DNA of 64,000 nucleotides from assembly GCF_014650995.1 (NCBI RefSeq), contig NZ_BMWA01000017.1, positions 117,295-181,294 of the forward strand. The letters are read 5' to 3'. The position numbers and the translations under genes were made by a program. This document shows positions 16,181 to 24,666 of this stretch, piece by piece; position 1 is the stretch's first letter; each line of letters opens with the position of its first letter. This stretch comes from Streptomyces viridiviolaceus (GTDB taxonomy: Bacteria > Actinomycetota > Actinomycetes > Streptomycetales > Streptomycetaceae). The notes beneath the pieces are model-generated. The model made no database searches, was not told where the DNA came from, and worked only from the letters and a program-made list of their open reading frames with translations.

Positions 16181-16198
16181 CGCGACTCGGTGCCGCCG

Positions 16199-17833
16199 TT
16201 ACGTCGCGGTGTCCCGTACGTCCACCGACGCGGTGGCCGTCACCGAGACGCGGGACTCCGCGGCGTCCCGGGGCGCGGGCACGGCGACCGGCTCGCACTG
16301 CATGACCCGCGGCAGCCGCAGCGCCATCGCCGCCCCCAGCAGCAACAGCCCGGCGCTGACGAGCAACGTCACGTGCAGCCCGTGCACGAACGCGTCCGCC
16401 GCCGCCCGCCGCAGGGCGACCCCCGCCGGCCCGCCGAGCTGCGCGGCGACCTCGTACGCCTCGCCCAGCGAATGCCCCGCCGCCGCGGACGCCGCCGCGG
16501 GCACACCGGGAACGCCCGCCAGCCCCGGGGCGTACGCCGCGTTCATCACGCTGCCCAGCAGGGCGATGCCGATCCCGGCGCCCAGCTGGTACGACGTCTC
16601 GCCGATCGCCGCCGCCCCGCCGGCCTGTGCCTGCGGTGCCTCGCTCAGCATCGACTCGTACGCCCCGAACAGCGTGGTCTCGAGACCGAAGCCGAGCAGC
16701 ACGAACCCGGTCAGCAGCAGTGCGCAGTGGTCCTCGCGGCCCATCGCCGTCAGCAGCACCACCGCCCCCGCCGTCAGGCAGAAGCCGGCGCACACCATCC
16801 GGCGCGGCCCGAAGCGCCGCAGCATCCGCGCCCCGGCCAGGCCCGCCGCCATCGCCGCGAACGTCAGCGGCAGCAACCGCAGCCCGGTCTGCAGCGGGGA
16901 CAGCCCGAGCACCAGTTGCAGGTACTGCGCCGCGATCAGCTCGAGGCCCACCAGTGCCAGCATCGCCAGCACGATGCAGCCCACCGACGTGCTGAACGCC
17001 GGCCGCCGGAACATCCGCAGGTCCACCAGCGGATGCGCACGCCGCCGCTGCCGTCGTACGAAGGCGGCCAGCAGGGCAGCGCCCGCCAGCAGCGGCAGCA
17101 CGGTGACCACGCTGGCCACGGGCTCGCCGCCGCCGAGCCGCTTCACACCGAGGACGACCCCGAACAGCCCGGCCGCCGCCATCAGCGCGCCGACCACGTC
17201 CCAGGGGCCGGCGCCGTCGCCCTTCGACTCGGGCAGCAGCAGGCGTCCCACCGGCAGGCTGACCAGCATCAGCGGGATGTTGACCAGGAAGACGGAACCC
17301 CACCAGAAGTGCTCCAGCAGGAAGCCGCCGAGCAACGGCCCGATCGCCGCGCCCACCGCGGCCACGGCGCTCCAGATGCCGATCGCCAGCGCCCGCTCCC
17401 GCCGGTCGGGGAAGACCTGCCGCAGGATCGACAGCGTCGCCGGCATGATCATCGCGCCGCCGACGCCGAGCAGCGCACGGGCCAGGATCAGCACCTGGGC
17501 GTTGTCGGCGACGGCGGCCAGGGCGGAGGCGACACCGAACAGGCCGTACCCCAGCAGGAGGACCCGTCTGCGGCCCACCCGGTCGCCCAGGGTGCCGAAG
17601 AGGATCAGCAGCGAGGCGCAGACGAGCGGGTAGACGTCGACGATCCAGAGCAGCTCGATCGAGCCGGGCCTGAGGTCCTCGGTGACGGCGGGGACCGCCA
17701 CGTGCAGCACGGTCGCGTCGACGGCGACGAGCAGCAGGCTGACGCAGAGGACGACCAGAACCACCCAGCGGTTGGCACCGGCCCCGGCCGCCCGACGGCG
17801 CGGCGTGGCGGCAGCCGTGGTCGTCCCGGACAT
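16199..17833 (-). CDS. MFS drug-efflux transporter (DHA2, 14 helices)
   Basis: A 544-residue membrane protein of the EmrB/QacA-type DHA2 family. It shows about 14 hydrophobic helices, motif A between helices 2 and 3 (GTLGDRVGRRRVLLLG), the DATVLHVAVPAV segment (motif D1-like) in helix 1, and LARALLGVGGAMIMPATLSI around helix 4. Proton-driven export of hydrophobic drugs is the family role. GGAGG lies seven bases before the ATG at 17833; further upstream codons are not needed. It ends 58 bases after the acyl-CoA dehydrogenase 5' fragment and is backbone rather than island. No adjacent regulator is visible. Confidence 0.92.
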   Translation of the reverse strand: MSGTTTAAATPRRRAAGAGANRWVVLVVLCVSLLLVAVDATVLHVAVPAVTEDLRPGSIELLWIVDVYPLVCASLLILFGTLGDRVGRRRVLLLGYGLFGVASALAAVADNAQVLILARALLGVGGAMIMPATLSILRQVFPDRRERALAIGIWSAVAAVGAAIGPLLGGFLLEHFWWGSVFLVNIPLMLVSLPVGRLLLPESKGDGAGPWDVVGALMAAAGLFGVVLGVKRLGGGEPVASVVTVLPLLAGAALLAAFVRRQRRRAHPLVDLRMFRRPAFSTSVGCIVLAMLALVGLELIAAQYLQLVLGLSPLQTGLRLLPLTFAAMAAGLAGARMLRRFGPRRMVCAGFCLTAGAVVLLTAMGREDHCALLLTGFVLLGFGLETTLFGAYESMLSEAPQAQAGGAAAIGETSYQLGAGIGIALLGSVMNAAYAPGLAGVPGVPAAASAAAGHSLGEAYEVAAQLGGPAGVALRRAAADAFVHGLHVTLLVSAGLLLLGAAMALRLPRVMQCEPVAVPAPRDAAESRVSVTATASVDVRDTAT

Positions 17834-18094
17834 GTACGTACCTCCAAGATGTTCCCTCGCGTCCGGCGGGCTGCGCGGGGTGGGGACTCCCCTGCGGCTC
17901 GCCCGGAGAGGAGCGGGAGTCTCCGGGCCGTGCAACGGAACGCGAGTGACTCGTCAGCGTACGCGAGTCCCCGGCGCACACACGTGGTGGGCCTCACACA
18001 TCCCGGGCCGGGCGTGTGGCATGCGCCACTGCCCCTGCCGGCCGGCACGCCCCGGCCGGCCGGCCGGTTGCGGAGGCGGCAGATAATCGAGCCC

Positions 18095-19336
18095 GTGACC
18101 GATCTTGAAACGCGCGTGACGGCGGGGCGGCCGGGCGCCCTGCGCCGGGCCGCCCCGGCGCTCCTCGGCTACGCGGCCGTGCGCGCCCTGGGCCTGCTCG
18201 CCCTGGCCCTGTGGAGCGCCGCGCGCGACAAGAGCGCGTACACGCTGCTGACCGCCCGCTGGGACTCCCTGTGGTACACGAGGGTGGCCGAGCTGGGGTA
18301 CGGCTACGAGGTGCGGCTGCCGAACGGCGACGTGCATTCCGACCTCGCCTTCTTCCCGCTGCTGCCCTGGCTGGAGCGGCTGGGTGCGGCCGTGAGCCCG
18401 CTGTCGCACGCCGACGCGGGGTTCGTGGTGAGCCTGTCGGCCTCGCTCGCGGCGGCCTGGGGGATCTTCGCGGTCGCGGAGCACGTGTACGACCAGAAGG
18501 AGAAAGACGCGCAGCGCGGCCTTGGAAGGGTGGTGGTGGGAGACGGACGGGCCGGGGTGTGCGCGGTGCTGCTGTGGGCCGTGCTGCCGGTCGGGATCGT
18601 GCAGTCGATGGCCTACAGCGAGTCGCTGTTCACCGCGCTCGCCGCCTGGTCGCTGTACGCGGTGCTGACCGGGCGCTGGGTGACGGCGGGGGCGCTGGCC
18701 GCGCTGGCCGGGCTGACCCGGCCGGTGGGGCTGGCGGTGACGGCGGCGGTGTGGGCGGCCGCGATCGTGGCATTCGTGCGAAGCCGGAGCACCGTCGGCC
18801 CGAGCGGCGCTCACGGCCCGGAACGCGCCCCCTCGGACGGCGCGCGGCGGGTGATCGGCATGCTGCTCGCGCCCCTGGGCGCCGCCGGTTACGTGCTGTG
18901 GGTCGGCCACCGCACCGGCAGGGGCCCGCTCGGCTATCTCGACGTCCAGGCCGGCTGGCGCAACGGCTTCGACGGAGGCGTGGCCTTCGCCCGTTTCGTC
19001 GCCGAGAAGTTCACGTCGTTCCCGTCGGTCCTGGCGGGCGTCGGACTCGTCGTCGGGGTCGGCCTGCTCGTCCTGCTGTACGTGGTCTGCGTGCGACAGC
19101 GCCAGCCGCTCCCGCTGCTGGTGTACGCCGGCGTCGTCACCGTCCTCGCCCTGTGCGCGTCGAGCTACTTCGGCTCGAAGCCGCGCCTGCTGCTCCCCGC
19201 CTTCCCCTTGCTGCTGCCCCTCGCACTGGCCCTGGCCCGGCTGCGAACCCCCAGGTCAGCGCTGGTCGTGGGCGGGGTCGCGGTGGCGTCGGCGGTGTAC
19301 GGGGCGTTCTGGCTGAACGGCTCGGGTCCGCCCTGA
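18095..19336 (+). CDS. PIG-V-like integral membrane mannosyltransferase
   Basis: A 413-residue polytopic membrane protein. Conserved WDSLWYTRVAELGYGYE and SDLAFFPLLPWLERL after the first helix, plus AYSESLFTALAAWSLY and GLTRPVGLAV, match the PIG-V / bacterial GT-C mannosyltransferase group that uses polyprenyl-phosphate sugars. About nine hydrophobic helices are visible. The GTG start has no close ribosome site but is seven bases after GATAAT (18082-18087), so the mRNA is probably leaderless. The neighbouring PAP2 phosphatase could recycle lipid carrier phosphate, a loose functional fit. Confidence 0.83.
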   Translation: MTDLETRVTAGRPGALRRAAPALLGYAAVRALGLLALALWSAARDKSAYTLLTARWDSLWYTRVAELGYGYEVRLPNGDVHSDLAFFPLLPWLERLGAAVSPLSHADAGFVVSLSASLAAAWGIFAVAEHVYDQKEKDAQRGLGRVVVGDGRAGVCAVLLWAVLPVGIVQSMAYSESLFTALAAWSLYAVLTGRWVTAGALAALAGLTRPVGLAVTAAVWAAAIVAFVRSRSTVGPSGAHGPERAPSDGARRVIGMLLAPLGAAGYVLWVGHRTGRGPLGYLDVQAGWRNGFDGGVAFARFVAEKFTSFPSVLAGVGLVVGVGLLVLLYVVCVRQRQPLPLLVYAGVVTVLALCASSYFGSKPRLLLPAFPLLLPLALALARLRTPRSALVVGGVAVASAVYGAFWLNGSGPP

Positions 19337-19353
19337 CCGGCCCGGGGCACCCG

Positions 19354-19494
19354 ATGAGCGACGAGAGAATTCCGCACCAGCTTTCGGTGAACGAATTCAT
19401 AATCACGATAAAACCGCCGACCGGACTGATCAAAGGAATTGAAGTCCGCCTACGGCCCGGATTGCGGATTCCTCGGAAATGGTCCGCCCGCTGA
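19354..19494 (+). CDS. Possible small protein of 46 residues, unassigned
   Basis: An ATG frame encodes MSDERIPHQLSVNEFIITIK and ends RPGLRIPRKWSAR. It follows the mannosyltransferase gene by 17 bases. Codon use and base composition are visibly lower in GC than the neighbours (two GAATTC sites, ATAATC, AAAACC). There is no good ribosome site (only GGGG about eight bases upstream). It may be a real small gene, a remnant, or chance. Confidence 0.3.
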   Translation: MSDERIPHQLSVNEFIITIKPPTGLIKGIEVRLRPGLRIPRKWSAR

Positions 19495-19574
19495 GAGGAA
19501 TCCCACATCACATCGTCATCACAAAGCCGTTGATTCGGCCGGGTTCACAGCTCACTCGCTGTAACGTCGATTGG

Positions 19575-20594
19575 GTGCGTACCGAACGGAACCTCACCCG
19601 TCTGGACCGGGTGTTCGCGAGGCTGGACCGGGAGCCGGAACGACCGGCCCACCTGGATGTGCCGAAGATGAGCCGGCACAGGATCGCGCTGTTCGCCGCG
19701 ACCTTCGCCTTCTATCTCGCGATCGTGTGGGCCGTACTGGTCACCTCGTGGCTGGTCCGGCTCGACTGGCAGGTCATGTTCTTCCGGCCGTACCAGCAGT
19801 GGCCGGAGATCCACGCGTTCGTCGACTACTACGTGGTGCTCGGCCAGCGCGGACCCACGGCGGTGATGGTCGCTGCCTGGCTCGGCTGGCGCTCCTGGCG
19901 CCAGCACACGCTGCGGCCGCTGATCGCGCTCGGCGTCTCCCTGCTGCTGCTGAACGTCACCGTCGGTGCCGCCAAGATCGGCATGGGGCGGCTCGGACCG
20001 CACTACGCGACCACGATCGGCTCGAACGAGATGTGGCTCGGCGGCGATATATTTCCGAGCGGTCACACCGCCAACGCCGTGGTGACCTGGGGCATCCTGG
20101 CCTACCTGGCCTCGACGCCGAGGGCCCGCCGCTGGCTGTCCGCCCTGTCCGCGGTCGTCTCCCTCGGGGTCGGGATGTCGACCGTCTACCTCGGTACGCA
20201 CTGGCTGAGCGATGTGCTCCTCGGCTGGGCCGCGGGGCTGCTGATCCTGCTGGCGCTGCCCTGGTTCGAGCCGCTGATCACCCGCGCCGAGTCCTGGATC
20301 TTCGGCCTGCGCGACCGCTGGTACGCCCGCCGGGCACGCACCGAACCGGTGAAGGAGCCGGTCAGCACCCCGGTGGTGCTCACACCGCCGCCGGCCTCCG
20401 ACCGGGAGGGGACCCCGGCTCGCGAGCCGGTCTCCGCGTCCCGCTCCCGGACCCCGGTGCACCTGGCCCCCGGACCGCACACGGCCCGCTCCGAGCGCAC
20501 GCCGGTCACTCCGGCCGGCAGCCGGCGACCGCCGCACGCCGACCGCCACTCCCGCAACGCGGCCCCGGCCGCCCGTCACCTCTCGGGCGGCTGA
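19575..20594 (+). CDS. PAP2-superfamily membrane phosphatase
   Basis: A 339-residue protein with about six membrane helices and a ~90-residue cytoplasmic Pro/Arg-rich tail. The phosphatase motifs are partly degenerate: motif 1 KIGMGRLGP instead of Kx6RP, motif 2 FPSGHTANA is intact with its His, and motif 3 STVYLGTHWLSDVLLGW keeps the His and Asp but has Thr where Arg is usual. It probably acts on lipid phosphates such as undecaprenyl diphosphate or phosphatidate, though reduced activity is possible. The GTG start lies seven bases after TAACGT (19562-19567), consistent with a leaderless mRNA. Confidence 0.87.
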   Translation: MRTERNLTRLDRVFARLDREPERPAHLDVPKMSRHRIALFAATFAFYLAIVWAVLVTSWLVRLDWQVMFFRPYQQWPEIHAFVDYYVVLGQRGPTAVMVAAWLGWRSWRQHTLRPLIALGVSLLLLNVTVGAAKIGMGRLGPHYATTIGSNEMWLGGDIFPSGHTANAVVTWGILAYLASTPRARRWLSALSAVVSLGVGMSTVYLGTHWLSDVLLGWAAGLLILLALPWFEPLITRAESWIFGLRDRWYARRARTEPVKEPVSTPVVLTPPPASDREGTPAREPVSASRSRTPVHLAPGPHTARSERTPVTPAGSRRPPHADRHSRNAAPAARHLSGG

Positions 20595-20651
20595 CCACCG
20601 GCACGACGCGGGGGCCGGTACGCACAGCCCCTCCCCCGCCCCCAGGACGGC

Positions 20652-20689
20652 GACGGCCCCGGCTTCCGCGCAGGGAAGTCGGGGCCGTC
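20652..20689. terminator. Bidirectional terminator between PAP2 and I78 genes
   Basis: GACGGCCCCGGCTTCC (20652-20667) pairs with GGAAGTCGGGGCCGTC (20674-20689) with a single G-T mismatch and a six-base loop. It lies between convergent genes. Confidence 0.85.
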
Positions 20690-20703
20690 GTCGTCACCGT
20701 GCG

Positions 20704-20919
20704 TCAGCCCTTCCAGGCCCGCGCCACGCGGCCGTTCTTCACCTCGAAGTTCAGCCGGCCCACGCGGTACTCCATCGTGATGATCGCCCCCGGCGGCAGC
20801 GACCGCACCGGGGACCATCCCCGTTCACGCGCGAGCCGTTCGGCCGCGTCGGAATCGAGGCCGACGTATGCGTCCGGACTGTCCTGGGGTTCGGCTGGGG
20901 GTGTGGGAATCGGCGCCAT
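20704..20919 (-). CDS. I78-family peptidase inhibitor-like protein
   Basis: A 71-residue protein whose C-terminal half fits the I78 inhibitor fold: AERLARERGWSPVRSLPPGA, ITMEYRVGRLNFEVKNGRV. The family resembles potato inhibitor I and blocks serine proteases of the subtilisin and elastase type. Unlike most members it has no signal peptide or Cys pair, only a short Pro-rich N-terminus, so it would act in the cytoplasm or be exported by a route that cannot be seen. ATG start with weak upstream ribosome site. It stands alone, convergent with the PAP2 gene. Confidence 0.75.
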   Translation of the reverse strand: MAPIPTPPAEPQDSPDAYVGLDSDAAERLARERGWSPVRSLPPGAIITMEYRVGRLNFEVKNGRVARAWKG

Positions 20920-21219
20920 GCCGCCACGCTATGCCCTGCTCCAGGGACGGGGAAGCCCAGACCAGTAACAACGGTCACAGATACCTCTCCGGTCACACTT
21001 CTGTCACAGGACCACGACATGCGTTTTGGCAGAACTCCGTCACACGGACGGACGGTTCCCGTCGCGTTCCACAGGCATTGGAGGGAAATTCTCGCGCGTC
21101 GCGACCGCCCTTCGAATAAACGACGGAAAAGGCAGGTGACACGCTCCGGGAGAGATTCCATTCCGGCCCCGAACAGGCACGCGGGAATCGAATGGAGACA
21201 CAGGAATTCCATGCCTTCG
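20920..21219. other. Non-coding spacer with four GTCACA hexamers
   Basis: This 300-base stretch between the I78 start and the WYL regulator end has no convincing gene. GTCACA occurs at 20974-20979, 20992-20997, 21003-21008 and 21039-21044. Composition is less GC-rich than the flanks from 21080 to 21200. The hexamers lie where the I78 promoter must be, so they could be regulator half-sites. Confidence 0.5.
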
Positions 21220-22218
21220 TCACAGGATCTCCGCACGCGCGGCCCCGGGTTCCTCCGCCCGGGCGAGGGACCGGTCGAGCCGGTCGCGGGCCGACCTGAT
21301 CGCCTCGGTCAGCTCCGCGGGCTCCAGCACCTCGAAGTCGAAGCCCAGCATCATCACATGCACCACCATGACCTCCAGGCTGGCGGCCCCGGTGCGCAGC
21401 AGGCAGCTGTCGGGGCCTTCCGGCTCCAGGGTTCCGGCGATGGGCGAGATCCGTTCGGCGGCCTCCTCCAGCGGCGCCAGCAGCCGGACGACGGCGTGCG
21501 TGGCGTACACCCGGGTGGAGACGCCCCGGGAGACGTACGCGGCCAGGTCCTCGGCGGGCGGCTCGCGCGGCACGAAGCGCGGCCCGTGCGGCGGCTTCGG
21601 CGTGATCCGGTCCACGCGGAAGGTACGCCAGTCCGCGCGGTCCAGATCGAAGGCGACCAGGTACCAGCGCCGCTCGGAGCACACCAGCCGGTACGGCTCG
21701 ACGGTGCGGCGCGTGGGCGTGCCGTCGTGGCCGCGGTACTCGAAGCGCAGCCGCTCGGCGTCCCGGCACAGGTGGGCCAGCTCGGTCAGCACGCCCGGGT
21801 CGACGGCGGTGGGCCGGGAGGCGCGCAGCATCGGCACGGTGAAGGCGTTGAGGGCGCTGACGCGCCGGCGCAGCCGGTTCGGCAGCACCTGTTCCAGCTT
21901 GGCGAGGGCCCGCACGGAGGTCTCTCCGATGCCCTCGATCCCCTGCCCGGCGGCCGTGCGCAGTCCGACGGCGACCGCGACGGCCTCGTCGTCGTCCAGC
22001 AGCAGCGGGGGCAGCTCGGCGCCCGCGCCCAGCTGGTAGCCGCCGCCGGTGCCCGGGCTGGCGTTGACGGGGTAGCCGAGCTCGCGCAGCCGTTCCACGT
22101 CGCGGCGCACGGTGCGGGGCGAGACGCCGAGGCGGTCGGCCAGGTCGGTACCGGACCATTCGCGGTGGGCCTGGAGGAGGGAGAGCAGGCGCAGCAGTCG
22201 TGCCGAGGTCTCGAGCAT
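21220..22218 (-). CDS. YafY/WYL-domain transcriptional regulator
   Basis: A 332-residue regulator. Residues ~1-60 form a DeoR/HTH_11 winged helix (LLSLLQAHREWSGTDLADRL, GVSPRTVRRDVERLRELGYP). The WYL domain covers about 135-230 (RFEYRGHDGTPTRRTVEPYR, ERRWYLVAFDLDRADWRTFR with the WYL tripeptide) and a C-terminal WCX-like part follows. WYL domains bind nucleic acid or nucleotides and often switch regulators of DNA damage, phage defence or metabolism. The ATG at 22218 has no ribosome site and may be leaderless. The gene upstream (22265-23068) is in the same direction, 46 bases away, and could be a target. Confidence 0.88.
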   Translation of the reverse strand: MLETSARLLRLLSLLQAHREWSGTDLADRLGVSPRTVRRDVERLRELGYPVNASPGTGGGYQLGAGAELPPLLLDDDEAVAVAVGLRTAAGQGIEGIGETSVRALAKLEQVLPNRLRRRVSALNAFTVPMLRASRPTAVDPGVLTELAHLCRDAERLRFEYRGHDGTPTRRTVEPYRLVCSERRWYLVAFDLDRADWRTFRVDRITPKPPHGPRFVPREPPAEDLAAYVSRGVSTRVYATHAVVRLLAPLEEAAERISPIAGTLEPEGPDSCLLRTGAASLEVMVVHVMMLGFDFEVLEPAELTEAIRSARDRLDRSLARAEEPGAARAEIL

Positions 22219-22264
22219 GGGCCCGAGTCTGCCAGCGGTTGCGGACAGGGACTGTCCGCGGCGG

Positions 22265-23068
22265 TCAGGGGCTCGGCGCGGTGACCGACACGGACAGGTC
22301 GTTGTCCCGCGTGTAGTACGGCCCGGCCTCCACCGGGCCGTGGGGCGTCTCCACGCGCGCACGTGGATAGGTGAGGACGGGCTGCTTGTCGGCGATGTCG
22401 TCCAGCAGCCGGGCGACGCGCACGGCCGGGCCTGATGCGCCGGCGGGCAGCAGCCACAGATCCCACGCGCCCGGGGCCAGGGCTGCGTAGGTCACGGTGA
22501 GGCCGAACTCCGTCCGGTCGACGGTGAGGTCGAGCCGGCGGACCCGGTGGGCGCCGGTCCGGCAGCGCAGCTCGGCACGGGCTCCGGGGGCGAGCTGGGT
22601 GCCGTACACCCGTCCCCGTACGGTCAGGCCGGTGCCGGTGAGGCGGAGTTCCCCCGTCTCGGCGTGCGGGGCGCGCAGCCAGCTGCGGACGGTCAGGTTG
22701 CCCTGCCGGGTGGCGTACGGGATGCGGACGGCGACGTGGCCGTGGAGGCCGCTGGGGGTGCGGTCGGCGAGGGAGCGCAGATCGGTGACGCCCGTCACCA
22801 GGCGCCGCGGCGCGCCGTCGGCCACGCGCGCGTAGGCGTCCCAGCGGCCCTCGGGCAGGGCGACGGTGCTGGGCAGCGCGGCGCGCAGCCGGCCCTCCGC
22901 GGCCGGGGCGAGCGGCAGGCTCACCTCGCCGTCCCCGTCGCGGCTGCGCAGCACCAGGTGGGCCGCCGCCGTGTCCCCGTTGGCGGCGACGTCGAAGGTC
23001 AGCCCGCCCGCGGAGTCGGCGATGCAGTCGGCGCGCAGCGGGGCGGCCGGTGGGGCCGGCGACGTCAT
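22265..23068 (-). CDS. Conserved protein of unknown function, beta-sandwich-like
   Basis: A 267-residue protein without signal peptide or membrane helix. It is rich in short beta-strand-like segments alternating with turns (GGLTFDVAANGDTAAAHLVL, RWDAYARVADGAPRRLVTGV, AWDLWLLPAGASGPAVRVAR). The layout suggests two immunoglobulin-like or jelly-roll domains, similar to the accessory domains attached to some glycosyl- or glycerophosphotransferases, which may be why relatives are sometimes labelled transferase. I do not recognise a catalytic motif. It is followed by the WYL regulator gene on the same strand. A GNRA-type hairpin (AGACCCG-GAAA-CGGGTCT, 23107-23124) lies 39 bases upstream. Confidence 0.6.
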   Translation of the reverse strand: MTSPAPPAAPLRADCIADSAGGLTFDVAANGDTAAAHLVLRSRDGDGEVSLPLAPAAEGRLRAALPSTVALPEGRWDAYARVADGAPRRLVTGVTDLRSLADRTPSGLHGHVAVRIPYATRQGNLTVRSWLRAPHAETGELRLTGTGLTVRGRVYGTQLAPGARAELRCRTGAHRVRRLDLTVDRTEFGLTVTYAALAPGAWDLWLLPAGASGPAVRVARLLDDIADKQPVLTYPRARVETPHGPVEAGPYYTRDNDLSVSVTAPSP

Positions 23069-23478
23069 GCGGTGCGGTTCCTCCCCGAGTTTCTCGTCGT
23101 CCGGTCAGACCCGGAAACGGGTCTTCTGGTTGTCCGTGTCCGGTTGCGATGTGGTCACGGCCAAAAGGGTGGCAGCGGGACGTCGAAGCCGGTCCGGTTC
23201 GTGTCGCCCTGGGAGATCCGGCCCCGCCTGTCCGTCATCGGGCCCCTGAAGGACAGGTCCGCCGCCTCGCCCCGGTCGCCGGCTCCGCCGACGTCGTGCA
23301 CGTGATGCCGGCCGGCCGCGTCGCCGAGTCCGGGCCGGCGGGCTCCCTCGGCGCGTGTGCGGTCGTCGCCGAACGGCGGCTGCCGGACGCCCGGGCTTCG
23401 GCGGTGAGTCAGGCGCGCCGCGGGGCCCTGTCCGGCCGGCCGGACAGGGCCCCGCACTCCCGGGCGGAGGGAAACGGC
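23069..23478. other. 410-base spacer with hairpins, no convincing gene
   Basis: The spacer holds the GAAA-loop hairpin at 23107-23124 and the long palindrome at 23421-23454. A 100-codon frame on the - strand (23155-23457) and a 17-codon frame (about 23105-23158) exist but show no family features, ribosome site or Streptomyces codon pattern strong enough to call. Confidence 0.55.
23421..23454 (-). terminator. Perfect 34-base palindrome, terminator of the LysM transglycosylase gene
   Basis: CGGGGCCCTGTCCGGCC (23421-23437) is followed without spacer by its exact reverse complement (23438-23454). As RNA it folds into a very stable hairpin 24 bases after the stop codon of the - strand gene. Confidence 0.8.
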
Positions 23479-24129
23479 TCAGATGTCGAGGCGCTGCCCG
23501 GGCACGATCACGTTCGGATCGCCGCCGATGACGGCCTTGTTGACGGCGAAGAGCCGCTGCCAGCTGGTCCCGTGCCGTGCGGCGATGCCGCTGAGCGTGT
23601 CGCCCCGGCGGACGGTGTAGTCGCCGCGGGACGAGCCGCGTCCGGTGTGGCCCGACTGCCGCGCCGGCGCCTTGGACGGCTTCGCCGACCGTGCGGACTC
23701 CGACGGGGCCACCTGGCCGGTCACGGAGCCGGCACCGGACGCGGCGGGTGCGCCGCCGGACGCCCCGGCCCGTGCGGAGCAGGTCGGCCACGCGCCCCAG
23801 CCCTGGGCGCGCTGGACCTTGGTCGCCACGGCGATCTGCTGGGACTTGGACGCCTGGTCGGCGGTCGGCGCGTAGGCCGTGCCGCCGTACGCGCGCCAGG
23901 TGGAGGCGGAGAACTGCAGCCCGCCGTAATAGCCGTTGCCGGTGTTGATGTGCCAGTTGCCGCCGCTCTCGCACTGGGCGATGCGGTCCCACACCGCGCC
24001 GTCCGCCGCCGCGGCGCTGCCGGTCGCGGCCAGCAGTCCGAGGGGCGCGAGCAGTGCCGCGCCGGCGAGGACCGCCGTCGCACGGTTCCTACGAACGTTG
24101 TCGCGAGTGGTATCGGCACTTTCGGACAT
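23479..24129 (-). CDS. Secreted Rpf-like transglycosylase with LysM domain
   Basis: A 216-residue exported cell-wall enzyme. A signal peptide with hydrophobic core (VLAGAALLAPLGLLAATGSA) ends around AAAA-DGAVW. Residues ~42-110 are the resuscitation-promoting-factor/transglycosylase domain (WDRIAQCESGGNWHINTGNG with catalytic Glu, YYGGLQFSASTWRAYGG). A Ser/Pro/Ala linker leads to a C-terminal LysM domain (YTVRRGDTLSGIAARHGTSW ... VIVPGQRLDI) that binds peptidoglycan. The enzyme cuts glycan strands and helps germination or growth restart. GGAGAGG precedes the ATG. The upstream leader region is long (about 350 bases), suggesting regulation, but I could not find a c-di-AMP riboswitch there. Confidence 0.93.
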   Translation of the reverse strand: MSESADTTRDNVRRNRATAVLAGAALLAPLGLLAATGSAAAADGAVWDRIAQCESGGNWHINTGNGYYGGLQFSASTWRAYGGTAYAPTADQASKSQQIAVATKVQRAQGWGAWPTCSARAGASGGAPAASGAGSVTGQVAPSESARSAKPSKAPARQSGHTGRGSSRGDYTVRRGDTLSGIAARHGTSWQRLFAVNKAVIGGDPNVIVPGQRLDI

Positions 24130-24666
24130 GTATTTCCCTCTCCACGGACCCGGGGTCCCCCAAGGCGGGGCGCGACTGCGCGCTCTGGACGCGTTCGTCG
24201 CGCTCCGCCCCGTCCGCCGCCAGGCCGTGGTGCGAGCCGGTTGGTGCGGTCGGCGGACGTACCCGAGCGGTGCTCGTTGCACACGGCGGAGGAATGTAGG
24301 GAGCGGCCGGGGCCGGGATCAACCAATCCCCCGTCATTCCAGGCCAGTTCACCGTTACCTCAGGTAGCGGTTACTTTCGGACACCCACTTCATTCGTTGA
24401 TTTCGGGATTTGTCGACTCACCGTTCCCGCGTCCTGTGACTCACTTCACCGGATCAACGACCGCGATCTTCAAGGCACTTGACGGTGCGTGAGCGATTCC
24501 GAGCGGTACGTGACCCTGTGCGTCGGATGGTTCGATTCCGTTCGCCATGGGGCGTGACTCCCGCCACAGATCGCCCGTTGTCTTCTTCATGAGCCGGGGA
24601 CCCACCCGGACCACGGGCCGGGAGCCACCCGGCCTCGCCACGTACCGCATCCCGAGGGAGCCACCC
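24130..24666. other. 537-base divergent regulatory region
   Basis: It separates the LysM transglycosylase gene (- strand) and an unassigned gene (+ strand). An imperfect dyad plus direct repeat CGTTACC-TCAGGTAGC-GGTTACT lies at 24353-24376, about 230 bases before the transglycosylase start, and may be a regulator site. No protein or RNA family was recognised. Confidence 0.5.

Noticed and set aside
12091..17833. Secondary-metabolite gene cluster
   Set aside because: Two SDRs, a regulator and an MFS exporter are present, but there is no synthase, NRPS, terpene cyclase or RiPP maturation gene, and the MFS gene lies outside the island.
15890..19336. Very long + strand open frame (over 1,100 codons) across the MFS gene
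   Set aside because: Most of it is antisense to the MFS transporter and acyl-CoA dehydrogenase; only the last 414 codons (18095-19336) look like a protein family.
23155..23457. 100-codon gene on the - strand after the LysM gene
   Set aside because: It begins within or next to the strong palindromic terminator, has no recognisable features, and its composition fits chance open frames in GC-rich DNA.
24130..24480. c-di-AMP (ydaO) riboswitch before the LysM transglycosylase gene
   Set aside because: Streptomyces rpf-type genes often carry this switch and the leader is long enough, but the conserved core segments (such as the GGGGUGAAUC-like element) are not present on the - strand here.
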